Source of the DNA: Plantactinospora alkalitolerans
GTDB lineage: Bacteria > Actinomycetota > Actinomycetes > Mycobacteriales > Micromonosporaceae
Direction: 5' to 3'
Assembly (NCBI RefSeq): GCF_015690345.1
Contig: NZ_JADPUN010000233.1
Coordinates: 1 to 39,950 of the forward strand
DNA length: 39,950 bases
Part shown: piece by piece, positions 1-8,037 of the stretch
Position numbering within the stretch: the first letter of the stretch is position 1
How the letters are laid out: every line of letters starts with the position of its first letter
Translations under genes and position numbers: made by a program
Notes under the pieces: generated by a model
Told to the model about the DNA's origin: nothing
The model's input: the letters and a program-made list of their open reading frames with translations, nothing else
The model's database searches: none

Positions 1-60
1 CGGGGGCCGGGGTTCGTCGGCCCGGACAGGCATGGGCGGGCCGACGAACCCCGGCCCCCG
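1..60. terminator. Long perfect inverted repeat, probable terminator of the gene upstream of the window
   Basis: Positions 1-24 and 37-60 are exact reverse complements (24 bp, GC-rich), separated by a 12-base loop at 25-36. The stem may extend past the left edge. There is no T-tract, which is common for actinobacterial hairpin terminators. It sits about 130 bases before the first gene's start, so it would insulate that gene from upstream transcription. An in-frame ATG at 32 lies inside the loop and is not used as the gene start here. Confidence 0.7.
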
Positions 61-187
61 GTCGACCTGCGCCTTCCCGGCCCGGTTCCGGGTCCGGTTC
101 TCGCATTCGGCACCGCCGCCGGGCCGGACCTGCCTAGGCTGGCGAACGACAGGATGGCCATGCTTCTCGTCCGGTAAAGGGGCAGCC

Positions 188-2347
188 GTGACGAATGTTG
201 TCCGGCGTCCCACTCCGGCTGACCCGACTCCGGGTCTGGCAGCCGGCGTCGACGCGCCGAGTTCGGTCGTACGCACCCAGCCACCCGAGCTGGGCCCGGA
301 CGCCGTCGCCGTGGTAGAGGGCCGCTCGTTCATGGTGAGCAACGCCGCCGGCGACGTGCCGGTCGGCACGATCGGCGGTCTGGTGCACGACGACACCCGC
401 CTGCTCAGCCACTGGGAACTGACTCTCGGCGGTGCCCCGCTGCTCATACTCAGCTCCGGAACCGTCGACGACGACTCCGCGGCCTTCTTCCTCACCAACG
501 CGGACCTGCCGCACGTTCCTACGAACAGCGTCGGGGTGCGCCGGCAACGCTTCATCAGCGAGGCCATGCAGGAGCGCATCGAGCTGGAGTGCTTCGCGAA
601 CGAGGTGCAGTCGGTGCAACTGCGCCTGCGGGTGGGCACCGACTTCGCGGACCTCTTCGAGATCAAACAGTGCGTACGGGACCGCTCGGCCAACATCACC
701 CGGGACCACCCCGCCGACGGCTCCGGTCTCCGCTTCACCTACCGCAACGCCGATTTCGAGGCGGTCACCGACCTCAAGTCCTCACCCCCGGCGGACCGGG
801 TGGAGGAGAACGACCTGATCTGGGACCTCCGGCTGGAGCCCGGAATGAAATGGCACGCCGAACTGACCGTCGCACTGCCCCGCCGGCCCAGTGAGATGCC
901 ATCGCTGCACCGCCAGTTCGGCAAGGGATTCGACCTGGTCGGCGAGGATCCCACCGAGATCTGGCACACCGACTGCCCACTCCAGGATTTCGACTCCGAG
1001 CTGATCAACCGGGTGCTGCGTAAGTCCAAGCTGGACCTGGTCGCACTCCGGATCGAGCAGAAGGTGGGCGACGAGACGATCGTGCTGCCGGCCGCCGGGC
1101 TGCCCTGGTTCCTCACCATCTTCGGTCGCGACTCGCTGGTCACGGCGTACCAGACGGTCTGCTTCGGACCGCGCCTCGCGCATGGCACCCTCCGGATGCT
1201 CGCGAACTACCAGGGCACGAAACTGGACGACTTCCGGGACGAGGAACCCGGCAAGATCCTCCACGAGGTACGCAGTGGGGAGCTGACCCGTACCGGCGAG
1301 AAGCCGCACAATCCGTACTACGGCACCTCCGACGCGACCCAGCTCTGGCTGATCCTGCTCTCCGAGTACTGGCGCTGGACGCTCGACGACGACTTCGTCC
1401 GGCAGTACCGCGACAACGTGTACGCCGCGCTGCGCTGGATCGACCACTACGGCGACATGGACAACGACGGATACGTCGAGTACGCCACCCGCTCACCGCA
1501 GGGACTCGGCAACCACTGCTGGCGGGACTCGCCCGACGGGATCGCCTACTCCGACGGCACGATCCCGGTGCTGCCGATCGCGACCTGCGAGGTCCAGGGC
1601 TACACCTACGACGCGAAGCTGCGGGCCGCCGAGCTCGCCGACGGGCCCCTGGGGGATCCGGAACTCGCGGAACGACTGCGCGCCGAGGCGCACCGGCTCC
1701 GGCAGCGCTTCAACGAGGACTTCTGGATCGACAAACGGGGCGGCTACTACGCCGTGGGGCTCGACGGCGACAAGAACCCGATCGACTCGATGACCTCCAA
1801 CATGGGGCAACTCCTCTGGAGCGGGATCGTCCCGCCGGAGCGCGCCAGAATCATCGCCGACCAGCTTCTGGCCGGTCACATGTTCTCCGGCTGGGGCGTC
1901 CGGACCACCTCCACCAGCAACACCTGCTACAACCCGATCGGGTATCACAGCGGAACGGTCTGGCCGCACGACAACTCGCTGATCGCGCACGGCCTGAACC
2001 GCTACGGCTTCCAGACCGAGGCAACCCGGATCATCGTCGGAATGCTGGAGGCCGCCGACCTCTCCGAACACCGGTTGCCCGAGGCGTTCGCCGGTTACGA
2101 CCGGTCGTACGGACGCAAACCGGTGCCGTATCCGACCGCCTGTACGCCACAGGCCTGGGCGAGCGCCGCACCGTTGCTCTTCCTCCGGACCCTGCTCGGC
2201 CTGGAGGCCCGGGACGGTCAGCTCACCCTGAACCCCTGCCTGCCACAGGACTTCGGCCGGATCAAGCTCCTCCGGTTGCAGGCCTTCGGCAAGCGTTGGG
2301 ATCTGGAGGCCATCGGCACCCAGGGACACGTACAGCTCTCGGAATGA
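188..2347 (+). CDS. Glycogen debranching-type enzyme (amylo-alpha-1,6-glucosidase family)
   Basis: Protein of 719 aa with two parts. The N-terminal glycogen-debranching domain (about residues 40-230) carries VVEGRSFMVSN and GGLVHDDTRLLS. The C-terminal (alpha/alpha)6 barrel includes GLPWFLTIFGRDSL near residue 303 and GYHSGTVWPHDNSL near residue 585. Members of this family are annotated as amylo-alpha-1,6-glucosidases that hydrolyse alpha-1,6 branches. Actinobacterial proteins of this exact layout are mostly uncharacterised, so the substrate could be another oligosaccharide. No signal peptide is seen, so it should be cytoplasmic. The GTG at 188 is chosen because AAGGGG lies just upstream at 176-181. 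The frame stays open upstream to 32, but that stretch crosses the terminator hairpin and has no family-like residues. A possible -10 (TAGGCT, 135-140) precedes it. Confidence 0.88.
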   Translation: MTNVVRRPTPADPTPGLAAGVDAPSSVVRTQPPELGPDAVAVVEGRSFMVSNAAGDVPVGTIGGLVHDDTRLLSHWELTLGGAPLLILSSGTVDDDSAAFFLTNADLPHVPTNSVGVRRQRFISEAMQERIELECFANEVQSVQLRLRVGTDFADLFEIKQCVRDRSANITRDHPADGSGLRFTYRNADFEAVTDLKSSPPADRVEENDLIWDLRLEPGMKWHAELTVALPRRPSEMPSLHRQFGKGFDLVGEDPTEIWHTDCPLQDFDSELINRVLRKSKLDLVALRIEQKVGDETIVLPAAGLPWFLTIFGRDSLVTAYQTVCFGPRLAHGTLRMLANYQGTKLDDFRDEEPGKILHEVRSGELTRTGEKPHNPYYGTSDATQLWLILLSEYWRWTLDDDFVRQYRDNVYAALRWIDHYGDMDNDGYVEYATRSPQGLGNHCWRDSPDGIAYSDGTIPVLPIATCEVQGYTYDAKLRAAELADGPLGDPELAERLRAEAHRLRQRFNEDFWIDKRGGYYAVGLDGDKNPIDSMTSNMGQLLWSGIVPPERARIIADQLLAGHMFSGWGVRTTSTSNTCYNPIGYHSGTVWPHDNSLIAHGLNRYGFQTEATRIIVGMLEAADLSEHRLPEAFAGYDRSYGRKPVPYPTACTPQAWASAAPLLFLRTLLGLEARDGQLTLNPCLPQDFGRIKLLRLQAFGKRWDLEAIGTQGHVQLSE

Positions 2348-2407
2348 CCGGTGCCCGCGGATACACGTCCGGCCGCGGGTCGTTCTCGCGCGATGGGGAA
2401 GAATTTC

Positions 2408-3196
2408 ATGACAGGTTCGAAGGCGCCCGGTACCCGGCCCGGCATGCTCAGTGGCAAGGTCGCGTTCATCACCGGCGCGGGCCGGGGCATCGGCGCGACG
2501 GCCGCCCGGTTGTTCGCCCGGGAGGGCGCCGCGGTGGTGTTGGCGGCGCGGACGGAGTCCCAACTCGCCGACGTGGTCGACCAGATCCGGAGCGACGGCG
2601 GTAGGGCCGACTACGTCATCACCGACCTGACCGACGCGGCCAGTATCCAGGCCGCCGTCGACACCGTGATCCGGCTGCACAACCGGTTGGACGTGGCATT
2701 CAACAACGCCGGTGTCTCCGTGCCGCACACCCCGATGGTGAATGCGACGGAGCAGAACTTCGACCTGGTCACGACCGTCAACTACAAGGGTGTCTTCCTC
2801 TCCATGACCGCCGAGATCCGGGCGATCCGGGCGACCGCCGGGACCGGGGCGATCGTCAACAACAGCAGTGTCGGCAGCTTTCGGGGCTCGCCGGGACTGG
2901 GGCCGTACGCCGCGACGAAACGGGCGGTCAACAGCCTCACCGAGACCGCCGCGGTCGAGCACGGGCCGGAGGGGATCCGGGTGAACGCGATCGCGCCCGG
3001 CACCACGATGACCGGGGTGATCCGCAAGTGGGCGGAGGACGAACCCGCCGCCGTCGACCGGCTCAACTCGCTCACCCCACTACGCCGGGCCGCCGAACCG
3101 GACGAGATCGCCGAGGCCGCCGCCTGGCTGCTCAGTGATCGTGCCTCCTTCGTCACCGGGGTCTGCCTGCCGGTCGACGGCGGCCTCCGCGCCTGA
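2408..3196 (+). CDS. SDR family NAD(P)-dependent oxidoreductase
   Basis: Classical short-chain dehydrogenase of 262 aa. It has the cofactor motif TGAGRGIG near residue 21, NNAG near 98, the catalytic Ser in NNSSVGS near 152, YAATK (catalytic Tyr/Lys) near 166, and the usual C-terminal GVCLPVDGG. SDRs of this length reduce or oxidise an alcohol/ketone using NAD(P)H; the substrate cannot be read from sequence. The ATG at 2408 is preceded by GGGGAAG. In-frame alternatives are ATG 2393 and GTG 2351, the latter only 3 bases after the upstream stop. The tight spacing suggests co-transcription with the debranching-type gene. Confidence 0.88.
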   Translation: MTGSKAPGTRPGMLSGKVAFITGAGRGIGATAARLFAREGAAVVLAARTESQLADVVDQIRSDGGRADYVITDLTDAASIQAAVDTVIRLHNRLDVAFNNAGVSVPHTPMVNATEQNFDLVTTVNYKGVFLSMTAEIRAIRATAGTGAIVNNSSVGSFRGSPGLGPYAATKRAVNSLTETAAVEHGPEGIRVNAIAPGTTMTGVIRKWAEDEPAAVDRLNSLTPLRRAAEPDEIAEAAAWLLSDRASFVTGVCLPVDGGLRA

Positions 3197-3222
3197 CGAG
3201 CGGACGGTCGGCGCAGTTGCGG

Positions 3223-3363
3223 TAGCACCGAGTCGGTAAGTCGGCCGCGCGGCCGGTAGCCGACGCACATCGCCGTCCGGTCGCCGTCGGCCCAGGTCTG
3301 CGGGGTCGGCGAAGGCCACCATGTCCTGTCCGGGCCGGCGGCGATCGCCCGACGGATCGCATC
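3223..3363 (-). pseudogene. Remnant of a septum-formation-like protein C-terminus
   Basis: In the 292-base gap between the SDR and the GntR gene, the minus strand encodes a stretch with PTPQTWADGDRTAMC followed by a GRLTDSVL-like tail. The pattern P-T-x-x-x-W-x-x-GDR-x-x-x-C then LTxSV is what I recall from the C-terminus of actinobacterial septum-formation family lipoproteins. No start codon with an RBS, signal peptide or N-terminal half is present, and the frame runs on without a stop into the antisense of the SDR. It is most likely a decayed fragment. The family assignment is from memory and is uncertain. The rest of the gap holds nothing recognisable. Confidence 0.38.
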
Positions 3364-3488
3364 GGACCGGGCCGTGCCGGCGTTCCGGGCGGTGCCGGTC
3401 ATGGCACCGGCCGCGCGCCACACCCGGACGGGGGCCACCGGCCGGGCCCGGCACCGACGGCGGACAATGATCCCCGGCGGAGGTGGAC

Positions 3489-4160
3489 ATGGCACTGACT
3501 GACGAGGCCATCGACAAGATCAAAGAGATGATCACGTCGGGTGAGCTGGGTCCCGGCGACCGGCTGCCCAAGGAGGCCGACCTCGCCGAACGGCTGGGGC
3601 TGTCCCGCAACTCGCTGCGGGAGGCCGTGAAGGCACTGTCCATCATCCGGGTGCTGGACGTACGACAGGGCGACGGCACCTACGTCACGAGCCTCGAACC
3701 GCCGCTGCTGCTCGACGCGCTCAGTTTCGTGGTCGACTTCCACCGCGACGACACCGTGCTCCAGTTCCTGGAGGTACGCCGGATCCTCGAACCGGCCGCG
3801 ACCGCGCTCGCCGCGCAGCGGATGCCCGAGGAGGGAATCGTGAAACTCCAGGCGACACTCGACGGTCTCGGCACCGACCCCGGCATCGAGGCACTGGTCA
3901 GCAACGACCTCGACTTCCACCGGCAGATCGCGGCGGGCGCCGGCAACACGGTGCTCTGTTCACTGATCGACGGCCTCTCCGGGCCGACCACCCGGGCCCG
4001 GATCTGGCGCGGCCTGACCCAGCAGGGCGCGGTCACCAGGACCCGTGAGCAGCACCAGTCCATCGTCGACGCGATCGTCGCCCGGGAACCCGAGCTGGCC
4101 CGGTCCTGGGCGACCGTGCACGTCGCCGGCGTGGAGGACTGGCTCCGGCACGCGCTGTAG
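3489..4160 (+). CDS. GntR-family regulator, FadR subfamily (FCD domain)
   Basis: DNA-binding regulator of 223 aa. The N-terminal winged helix (residues 1-70) has LPKEADLAERLGLSRNSLRE and RQGDGTYV. The helical FCD ligand-binding domain follows, with the metal-site pattern DLDFHRQI and REQHQSIV. FCD regulators usually sense carboxylic acids or sugar acids and repress adjacent catabolic genes, so targets are probably the dehydrogenases and the importer around it (inference). The ATG at 3489 is set by GGAGG at 3479-3483; a GTG six bases upstream is in frame but overlaps the RBS. A short GC-rich hairpin follows the gene at 4214-4240. Confidence 0.88.
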   Translation: MALTDEAIDKIKEMITSGELGPGDRLPKEADLAERLGLSRNSLREAVKALSIIRVLDVRQGDGTYVTSLEPPLLLDALSFVVDFHRDDTVLQFLEVRRILEPAATALAAQRMPEEGIVKLQATLDGLGTDPGIEALVSNDLDFHRQIAAGAGNTVLCSLIDGLSGPTTRARIWRGLTQQGAVTRTREQHQSIVDAIVAREPELARSWATVHVAGVEDWLRHAL

Positions 4161-4213
4161 AGCTGGCCACCGTCCGCCCTGGCCACCTGATGCGTCCCGG
4201 CAGTGGTGCCACA

Positions 4214-4240
4214 CCCCTGCCGGCAGCAGGTCGGCAGGGG
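4214..4240 (+). terminator. Hairpin after the GntR gene
   Basis: CCCCTGCCG (4214-4222) pairs with CGGCAGGGG (4232-4240) around a 9-base loop. It lies 53 bases past the regulator stop and before the RBS of the next gene. No T-run follows. Confidence 0.45.
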
Positions 4241-4323
4241 CGGATCGAGCGGACGATTCGCCCGGCCGACCGCGGGGTATGAGCAGCGGGGTCCGACTGA
4301 AGATCGAGTTCAGGAGTAGTCCC

Positions 4324-4932
4324 GTGGGAACCCTCCGTGCGTTGGTACTCTGCTGCACGCTCAAGCCGTCCCCCGCGCCGTCCAGCGCCGAACTGCTGGG
4401 CAGGGAGGTGCTCACGGCACTCGCCGACCACGACGTGGACAGCGAACTGGTCCGGGTGGTGGACCACCAGGTGAAGTTCGGCGTCTCCACCGACGAGGGC
4501 GACGGCGACGCGTGGCCGGCGATCCGGGCCAAGCTGATGGATGCGCAGATCCTGGTCGTGGCGACCCCGATCTGGCTCGGCCAGCCGTCGAGCGTCTGCA
4601 AGATGGTGCTGGAGCGCCTCGACGCCGAACTGTCCGAGACCGACGCGGAGGGCCGGCTGTCGACGTACGGCAAGGTCGCCACGGTCGCCGTCGTCGGTAA
4701 CGAGGACGGCGCGCACCACGTCACCGCCGAGGTACTCCAGGCCCTCAACGACGTCGGCTTCACCGTCGCCGCCAGCGCCTCCACGTACTGGGTCGGCGAG
4801 GCCATGGGCGGCACCGACTACCGGGATGCCGGACCGAAGCCGGACACCACCGGCAACGCGACCAAGACCCTCGCCACCAACGCCGCGCACCTCGCGCACC
4901 TGCTGGCGAAACAGCCGTACCCCGCCGGTTGA
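4324..4932 (+). CDS. Flavodoxin-like / NAD(P)H-dependent FMN reductase family protein
   Basis: Protein of 202 aa with a flavodoxin-like fold. It opens with the first beta strand RALVLCCTLKPSP and an S-x-S-x-E phosphate-binding loop (SSAELL). ATPIWLGQPS follows, the segment that contacts the flavin isoalloxazine in this family, then TVAVVGNEDGAHH. Relatives bind FMN and transfer electrons from NAD(P)H to quinones, azo dyes or other acceptors; the substrate here is unknown. The GTG at 4324 is chosen because CAGGAG at 4311-4316 is well spaced. It could be co-transcribed with its neighbours, but hairpins and 150-base gaps on both sides suggest its own unit. Confidence 0.8.
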   Translation: MGTLRALVLCCTLKPSPAPSSAELLGREVLTALADHDVDSELVRVVDHQVKFGVSTDEGDGDAWPAIRAKLMDAQILVVATPIWLGQPSSVCKMVLERLDAELSETDAEGRLSTYGKVATVAVVGNEDGAHHVTAEVLQALNDVGFTVAASASTYWVGEAMGGTDYRDAGPKPDTTGNATKTLATNAAHLAHLLAKQPYPAG

Positions 4933-5081
4933 GCACTCGAGGGTGCGGCCACGGCGAAAAGCGACCCGCTCCGCCGGTGGTCCAGCCCGCCCCGGGTGAG
5001 TGGACCGCATTCCGAGTCGCTGGCGCCCCGCGCTGACCTACGCTGCCGGAGGGGGCAGCGTGCTACGGGGGGAAGGGTCCG

Positions 5082-5951
5082 ATGGCGGAAGCGCAGCGGG
5101 TGGCCGTACTCGGGCTCGGCGGCATGGGTCAGCCGATGGCCGCCAACATCGTCCGGGCCGGTCTGCCCACGGTCGTCTGGAACCGCCGGTCGGGACCGGC
5201 CCGGCAGCTCGCCGAGCAGGGCGCCGAGGTGGCCGACAGCCCGGCCGACGCGGCCCGCCGGGCAGATATCGTGATCACGATGGTCACCGACGCCGACGCC
5301 GTCCGCGCCATCGCCGTCGACCAGGGCATGCTGGCCGCGATGCGGGACGGCGCCCTCTGGGCCCAAATGAGCACCATCGGCGTCTCCGGAACGGAACGGA
5401 TCGTCGACCTGGTCCGGGCACAGCGCCCCGACGTCGTACTGCTCGACGCGCCCGTGGCCGGCAGCCGGGGCCCCGCACAGCGGCGCCAACTGGTCATCCT
5501 CGCCTCCGGCCCGGAGCAGGCCCGCGCCCGGATCGCACCCGTCTTCGATGCGATCGGGCAGCGGACCGTCTGGGCCGGGCCGGCCGGAGCCGGCTCCCGG
5601 CTCAAGCTGGTCAACAACATGCTGTTGGCCTTCGTGGCCGAGGGAATCGCCGAGTCGATGGCGCTCGGTCACTCGTTGGGCCTGGACCGCGACGCGGTGC
5701 TCGGCGTGCTCCACGGCAGTCCCCTGGTCTCCGCGTGGGCCGAGGAGAAGTTGCAGCGGATCGGCCAGGACGAGTATTCGGCGCAGTATCCGCTGTCCCT
5801 GGCGCTCAAGGATGTCAACCTGGCGCTCCAGGAGGTCGAGATCGACCGGTTCGCGGTCGCCAACAGCCTGGCGGCGCAGTGGCAACGGGCGGTGGAGCGA
5901 GGGCTCGGCGACGAGGACCTCACGGTGATGGTCCGGGCGCTCCAGCACTGA
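5082..5951 (+). CDS. NAD(P)-dependent beta-hydroxyacid dehydrogenase (3-hydroxyisobutyrate dehydrogenase family)
   Basis: Protein of 289 aa, the usual length for the family. The N-terminal Rossmann motif is GLGGMGQPMA (residues 10-19), the substrate-loop signature is DAPVAGSRG, and the segment GSRLKLVNN carries the conserved catalytic Lys near residue 175. Family members oxidise 3-hydroxyisobutyrate or reduce tartronate/glyoxylate-type semialdehydes. With a GntR-FCD regulator upstream and a sugar importer downstream, a role in sugar-acid breakdown is plausible but unproven. The ATG at 5082 follows GGGGGGAAGGG. A -10-like TACGCT sits at 5039-5044. Confidence 0.86.
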   Translation: MAEAQRVAVLGLGGMGQPMAANIVRAGLPTVVWNRRSGPARQLAEQGAEVADSPADAARRADIVITMVTDADAVRAIAVDQGMLAAMRDGALWAQMSTIGVSGTERIVDLVRAQRPDVVLLDAPVAGSRGPAQRRQLVILASGPEQARARIAPVFDAIGQRTVWAGPAGAGSRLKLVNNMLLAFVAEGIAESMALGHSLGLDRDAVLGVLHGSPLVSAWAEEKLQRIGQDEYSAQYPLSLALKDVNLALQEVEIDRFAVANSLAAQWQRAVERGLGDEDLTVMVRALQH

Positions 5952-6055
5952 GATCTGTCCGGCCGCCCGACACAGACTGGCGGACGGCAATTCGAATGCC
6001 GGAAGTCCGGCCGGTCAGTCCGTCGAGATCGGTCCCGTCGGCATTGGCGTCGGCC

Positions 6056-6084
6056 TTGACGACATTCAAGATCGAACATAGGTT
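6056..6084 (+). promoter_or_regulatory. Promoter of the CUT1 importer operon
   Basis: A -35 TTGACG (6056-6061) and a -10 TAGGTT (6079-6084) are separated by exactly 17 bases. The 13 bases CGTCGGCCTTGAC ending in the -35 recur before the GH115 gene near 16866-16878, again with 17-base spacing. This is housekeeping-sigma-like architecture. The upstream gap 5952-6055 holds no gene. Confidence 0.65.
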
Positions 6085-6101
6085 TACCTGCGCGTAACGG
6101 A

Positions 6102-6119
6102 GAAACTTCCGGAACTTTC
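6102..6119. promoter_or_regulatory. 18-bp palindrome, candidate operator
   Basis: GAAACTTCCGGAACTTTC is its own reverse complement except for one pair (positions 5 and 14). It starts about 18 bases after the -10, so it falls in the early transcribed leader, where a bound repressor would block the importer operon. The GAAA...TTTC ends resemble LacI-type sugar-regulator sites in actinobacteria. The binding protein is not identified; the local GntR-FCD gene or a distant LacI regulator are candidates. Confidence 0.55.
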
Positions 6120-6185
6120 GCGATCCATCGTGTTCAACTGCCCGCGTATCCCGCGTGCTGGCCCGAACAGAATGGGGTGAGCCGG

Positions 6186-7094
6186 TTGACGTGGTGGGAT
6201 CGGGTACGGCGGGACCGGATCCTGCTGCTGGCCACAGTGCCCGGCGTGGCACTCCTACTGACATTCCACTATTTGCCCTGGTTGGGCAATGTCATCGCCT
6301 TCAAGGACTACCAGCCCTTCATCGGCATCTTCGACAGTCCCTGGACCGGCCTGCGCAACTTCCAGGTCATCGTCAACGGAGATCCCGCATTCCTCAACGC
6401 ACTGACCAACACCCTCATCATCACCCTGCTCCAGGTGCTGATCGTCTTCCCCGCACCGATCGCCCTGGCCCTGCTGCTGGACAGTCTGATGTCCGAGCGG
6501 CTCAAACGGACCGTCCAGAGCATCCTCTACCTGCCACACTTCCTGTCCTGGGTGATCGTGGTCGCGATCTTCATGCAGTTGCTCGGCGACGGTGGCCTGC
6601 TCAACAACTTCCTCCGGGAACACGACCTCGGCACCGTCAGCATCATCAGCAACCCTGACGCCTTCCTGGCGCTGGTCACCGGACAGGTGCTCTGGAAGGA
6701 CGCCGGTTGGGCGACCATCCTCTTCCTGGCCGCGCTGTCCCGGATCGACACGACCCTCTACGAGGCGTCGGCGGTCGACGGAGCCAGCCGGTGGCGGCAA
6801 CTGTGGCACATCACCCTGCCCGGACTGCGCAGCCTGATCGTGCTGCTGCTGATCCTGCGGCTCGGCGACGCACTGACCGTCGGGTTCGAACAGATCGTGC
6901 TCCAGCAGCAGGCGGTCGGCGCGGACGCGAGCGAGGTCCTCGACACGTACGTCTACAACAACGGCATCCTCGCCGGTGACTGGGGGGTCAGCGCCGCCGT
7001 CGGACTGGTCAAGGGCCTCGTCGGGCTGCTGCTGGTGCTCGGCGCCAACAAACTGGCGCACCGGTTCGGAGAGCAGGGGGTCTACCAGAGATGA
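6186..7094 (+). CDS. CUT1 ABC transporter permease 1 (LplB/YtcP-type sugar importer)
   Basis: Inner-membrane permease of about 302 aa with six hydrophobic segments. The cytoplasmic EAA loop YEASAVDGASRWRQLWHITLP docks to the ATPase. The N-terminal pattern TFHYLPWLGNVIAFKDYQPF is typical of the LplB branch. The TTG at 6186 is chosen because GGGGTGA at 6174-6180 is a strong anti-16S match five bases before it; the GTG at 6177 is an in-frame alternative that overlaps that RBS. It is the first gene of an operon with the next permease (ATGA overlap) and the binding protein. Confidence 0.88.
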   Translation: MTWWDRVRRDRILLLATVPGVALLLTFHYLPWLGNVIAFKDYQPFIGIFDSPWTGLRNFQVIVNGDPAFLNALTNTLIITLLQVLIVFPAPIALALLLDSLMSERLKRTVQSILYLPHFLSWVIVVAIFMQLLGDGGLLNNFLREHDLGTVSIISNPDAFLALVTGQVLWKDAGWATILFLAALSRIDTTLYEASAVDGASRWRQLWHITLPGLRSLIVLLLILRLGDALTVGFEQIVLQQQAVGADASEVLDTYVYNNGILAGDWGVSAAVGLVKGLVGLLLVLGANKLAHRFGEQGVYQR

Positions 7095-7987
7095 GCAGTC
7101 GACCCACCATCGCCGGGGTCACGGTCGCCTCGAGACCGGTACGCGCGCTGAAGGGCGTCATCCTGGCCGCCTGCTGTGCCGTCGTGGTCGTCCCGTTCGT
7201 AGGGATCGTCTCCACCAGTCTCGCCACCCGGGAGCAGATCACCCGCGACGGCGGCTTCGTACTCCTTCCGGACGAGGTCAGTTTCGCGGCGTACCAGGCG
7301 ATCCTCTCCGGTGGCGTGGTCACCCGGGCGACACTGGTCAGCCTCTTCGTCACCGTCGCCGGTACGACGTTGAGCATGGCCGCCACCATCCTGCTGGCGT
7401 ACGGGCTCAGCCGGCCCAGGTCGGTCGCACACCGGCCGCTACTGATGATCGTCCTGTTCGCACTGCTCTTCACCCCGGGCATCATCCCCAGCTACCTCGT
7501 GGTGAAGAGTCTCGGCCTGCTCGACACGTACTGGGCGCTGATCCTGCCGGTCGCGGTCAACGCATTCAATGTGATCATCCTGCGCGCGTTCTTCATGGAG
7601 CTGCCGAAGGAAGTGATCGAGAGCGCCCGGATCGACGGCGCGGGAGACGTCGCTATCCTGTTCCGGATCATCCTGCCGCTGAGCAAGGCCGTACTCGCGG
7701 TCATCGGCCTGTTCTACGCGGTGGCGTACTGGAACGCGTTCTTCAGCGCCCTGCTCTACCTCAACGACACGGCCAAGTGGCCGTTGCAACTCGTGTTAAG
7801 GACGTACGTGATCAACCAGACGCAGATCGGAGTCGACCAGCTCGGTGCCGCCGGCGTCGCACTGCCGCCCCAGGAGGCGATCCAGATGGCCATCCTGGTG
7901 CTCTCCATCGTCCCGGTCCTCGTCGTCTACCCCTTCGTACAACGGCACTTCACGAAGGGCGTGCTGATCGGCGCGGTCAAGGGCTGA
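7091..7987 (+). CDS. CUT1 ABC transporter permease 2
   Basis: Second inner-membrane permease, 298 aa, six hydrophobic segments, EAA loop ESARIDGAGDVAILFRIILP. Its ATG overlaps the stop of permease 1 (ATGA), so the two are translationally coupled. Together they form the channel for a carbohydrate taken up from the binding protein that follows. No ATPase is encoded here. Many actinobacterial CUT1 systems share one genome-wide ATPase of the MsiK type (established for Streptomyces), and that is the likely partner. Confidence 0.88.
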   Translation: MSSRPTIAGVTVASRPVRALKGVILAACCAVVVVPFVGIVSTSLATREQITRDGGFVLLPDEVSFAAYQAILSGGVVTRATLVSLFVTVAGTTLSMAATILLAYGLSRPRSVAHRPLLMIVLFALLFTPGIIPSYLVVKSLGLLDTYWALILPVAVNAFNVIILRAFFMELPKEVIESARIDGAGDVAILFRIILPLSKAVLAVIGLFYAVAYWNAFFSALLYLNDTAKWPLQLVLRTYVINQTQIGVDQLGAAGVALPPQEAIQMAILVLSIVPVLVVYPFVQRHFTKGVLIGAVKG

Positions 7988-8037
7988 ATCCCGCTTCTCC
8001 CATCCGATGCCTTCCGGCGCTATGCCAAGGAGCAACG

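Noticed and set aside
32-187. N-terminal extension of the debranching-type enzyme to ATG 32
   Set aside because: The ATG lies in the loop of a 24-bp terminator hairpin, has no RBS, and the added residues are not family-like.
3197-3488. A functional small gene in the SDR-GntR gap
   Set aside because: The minus-strand similarity lacks start, RBS and N-terminus; reported as a remnant only.
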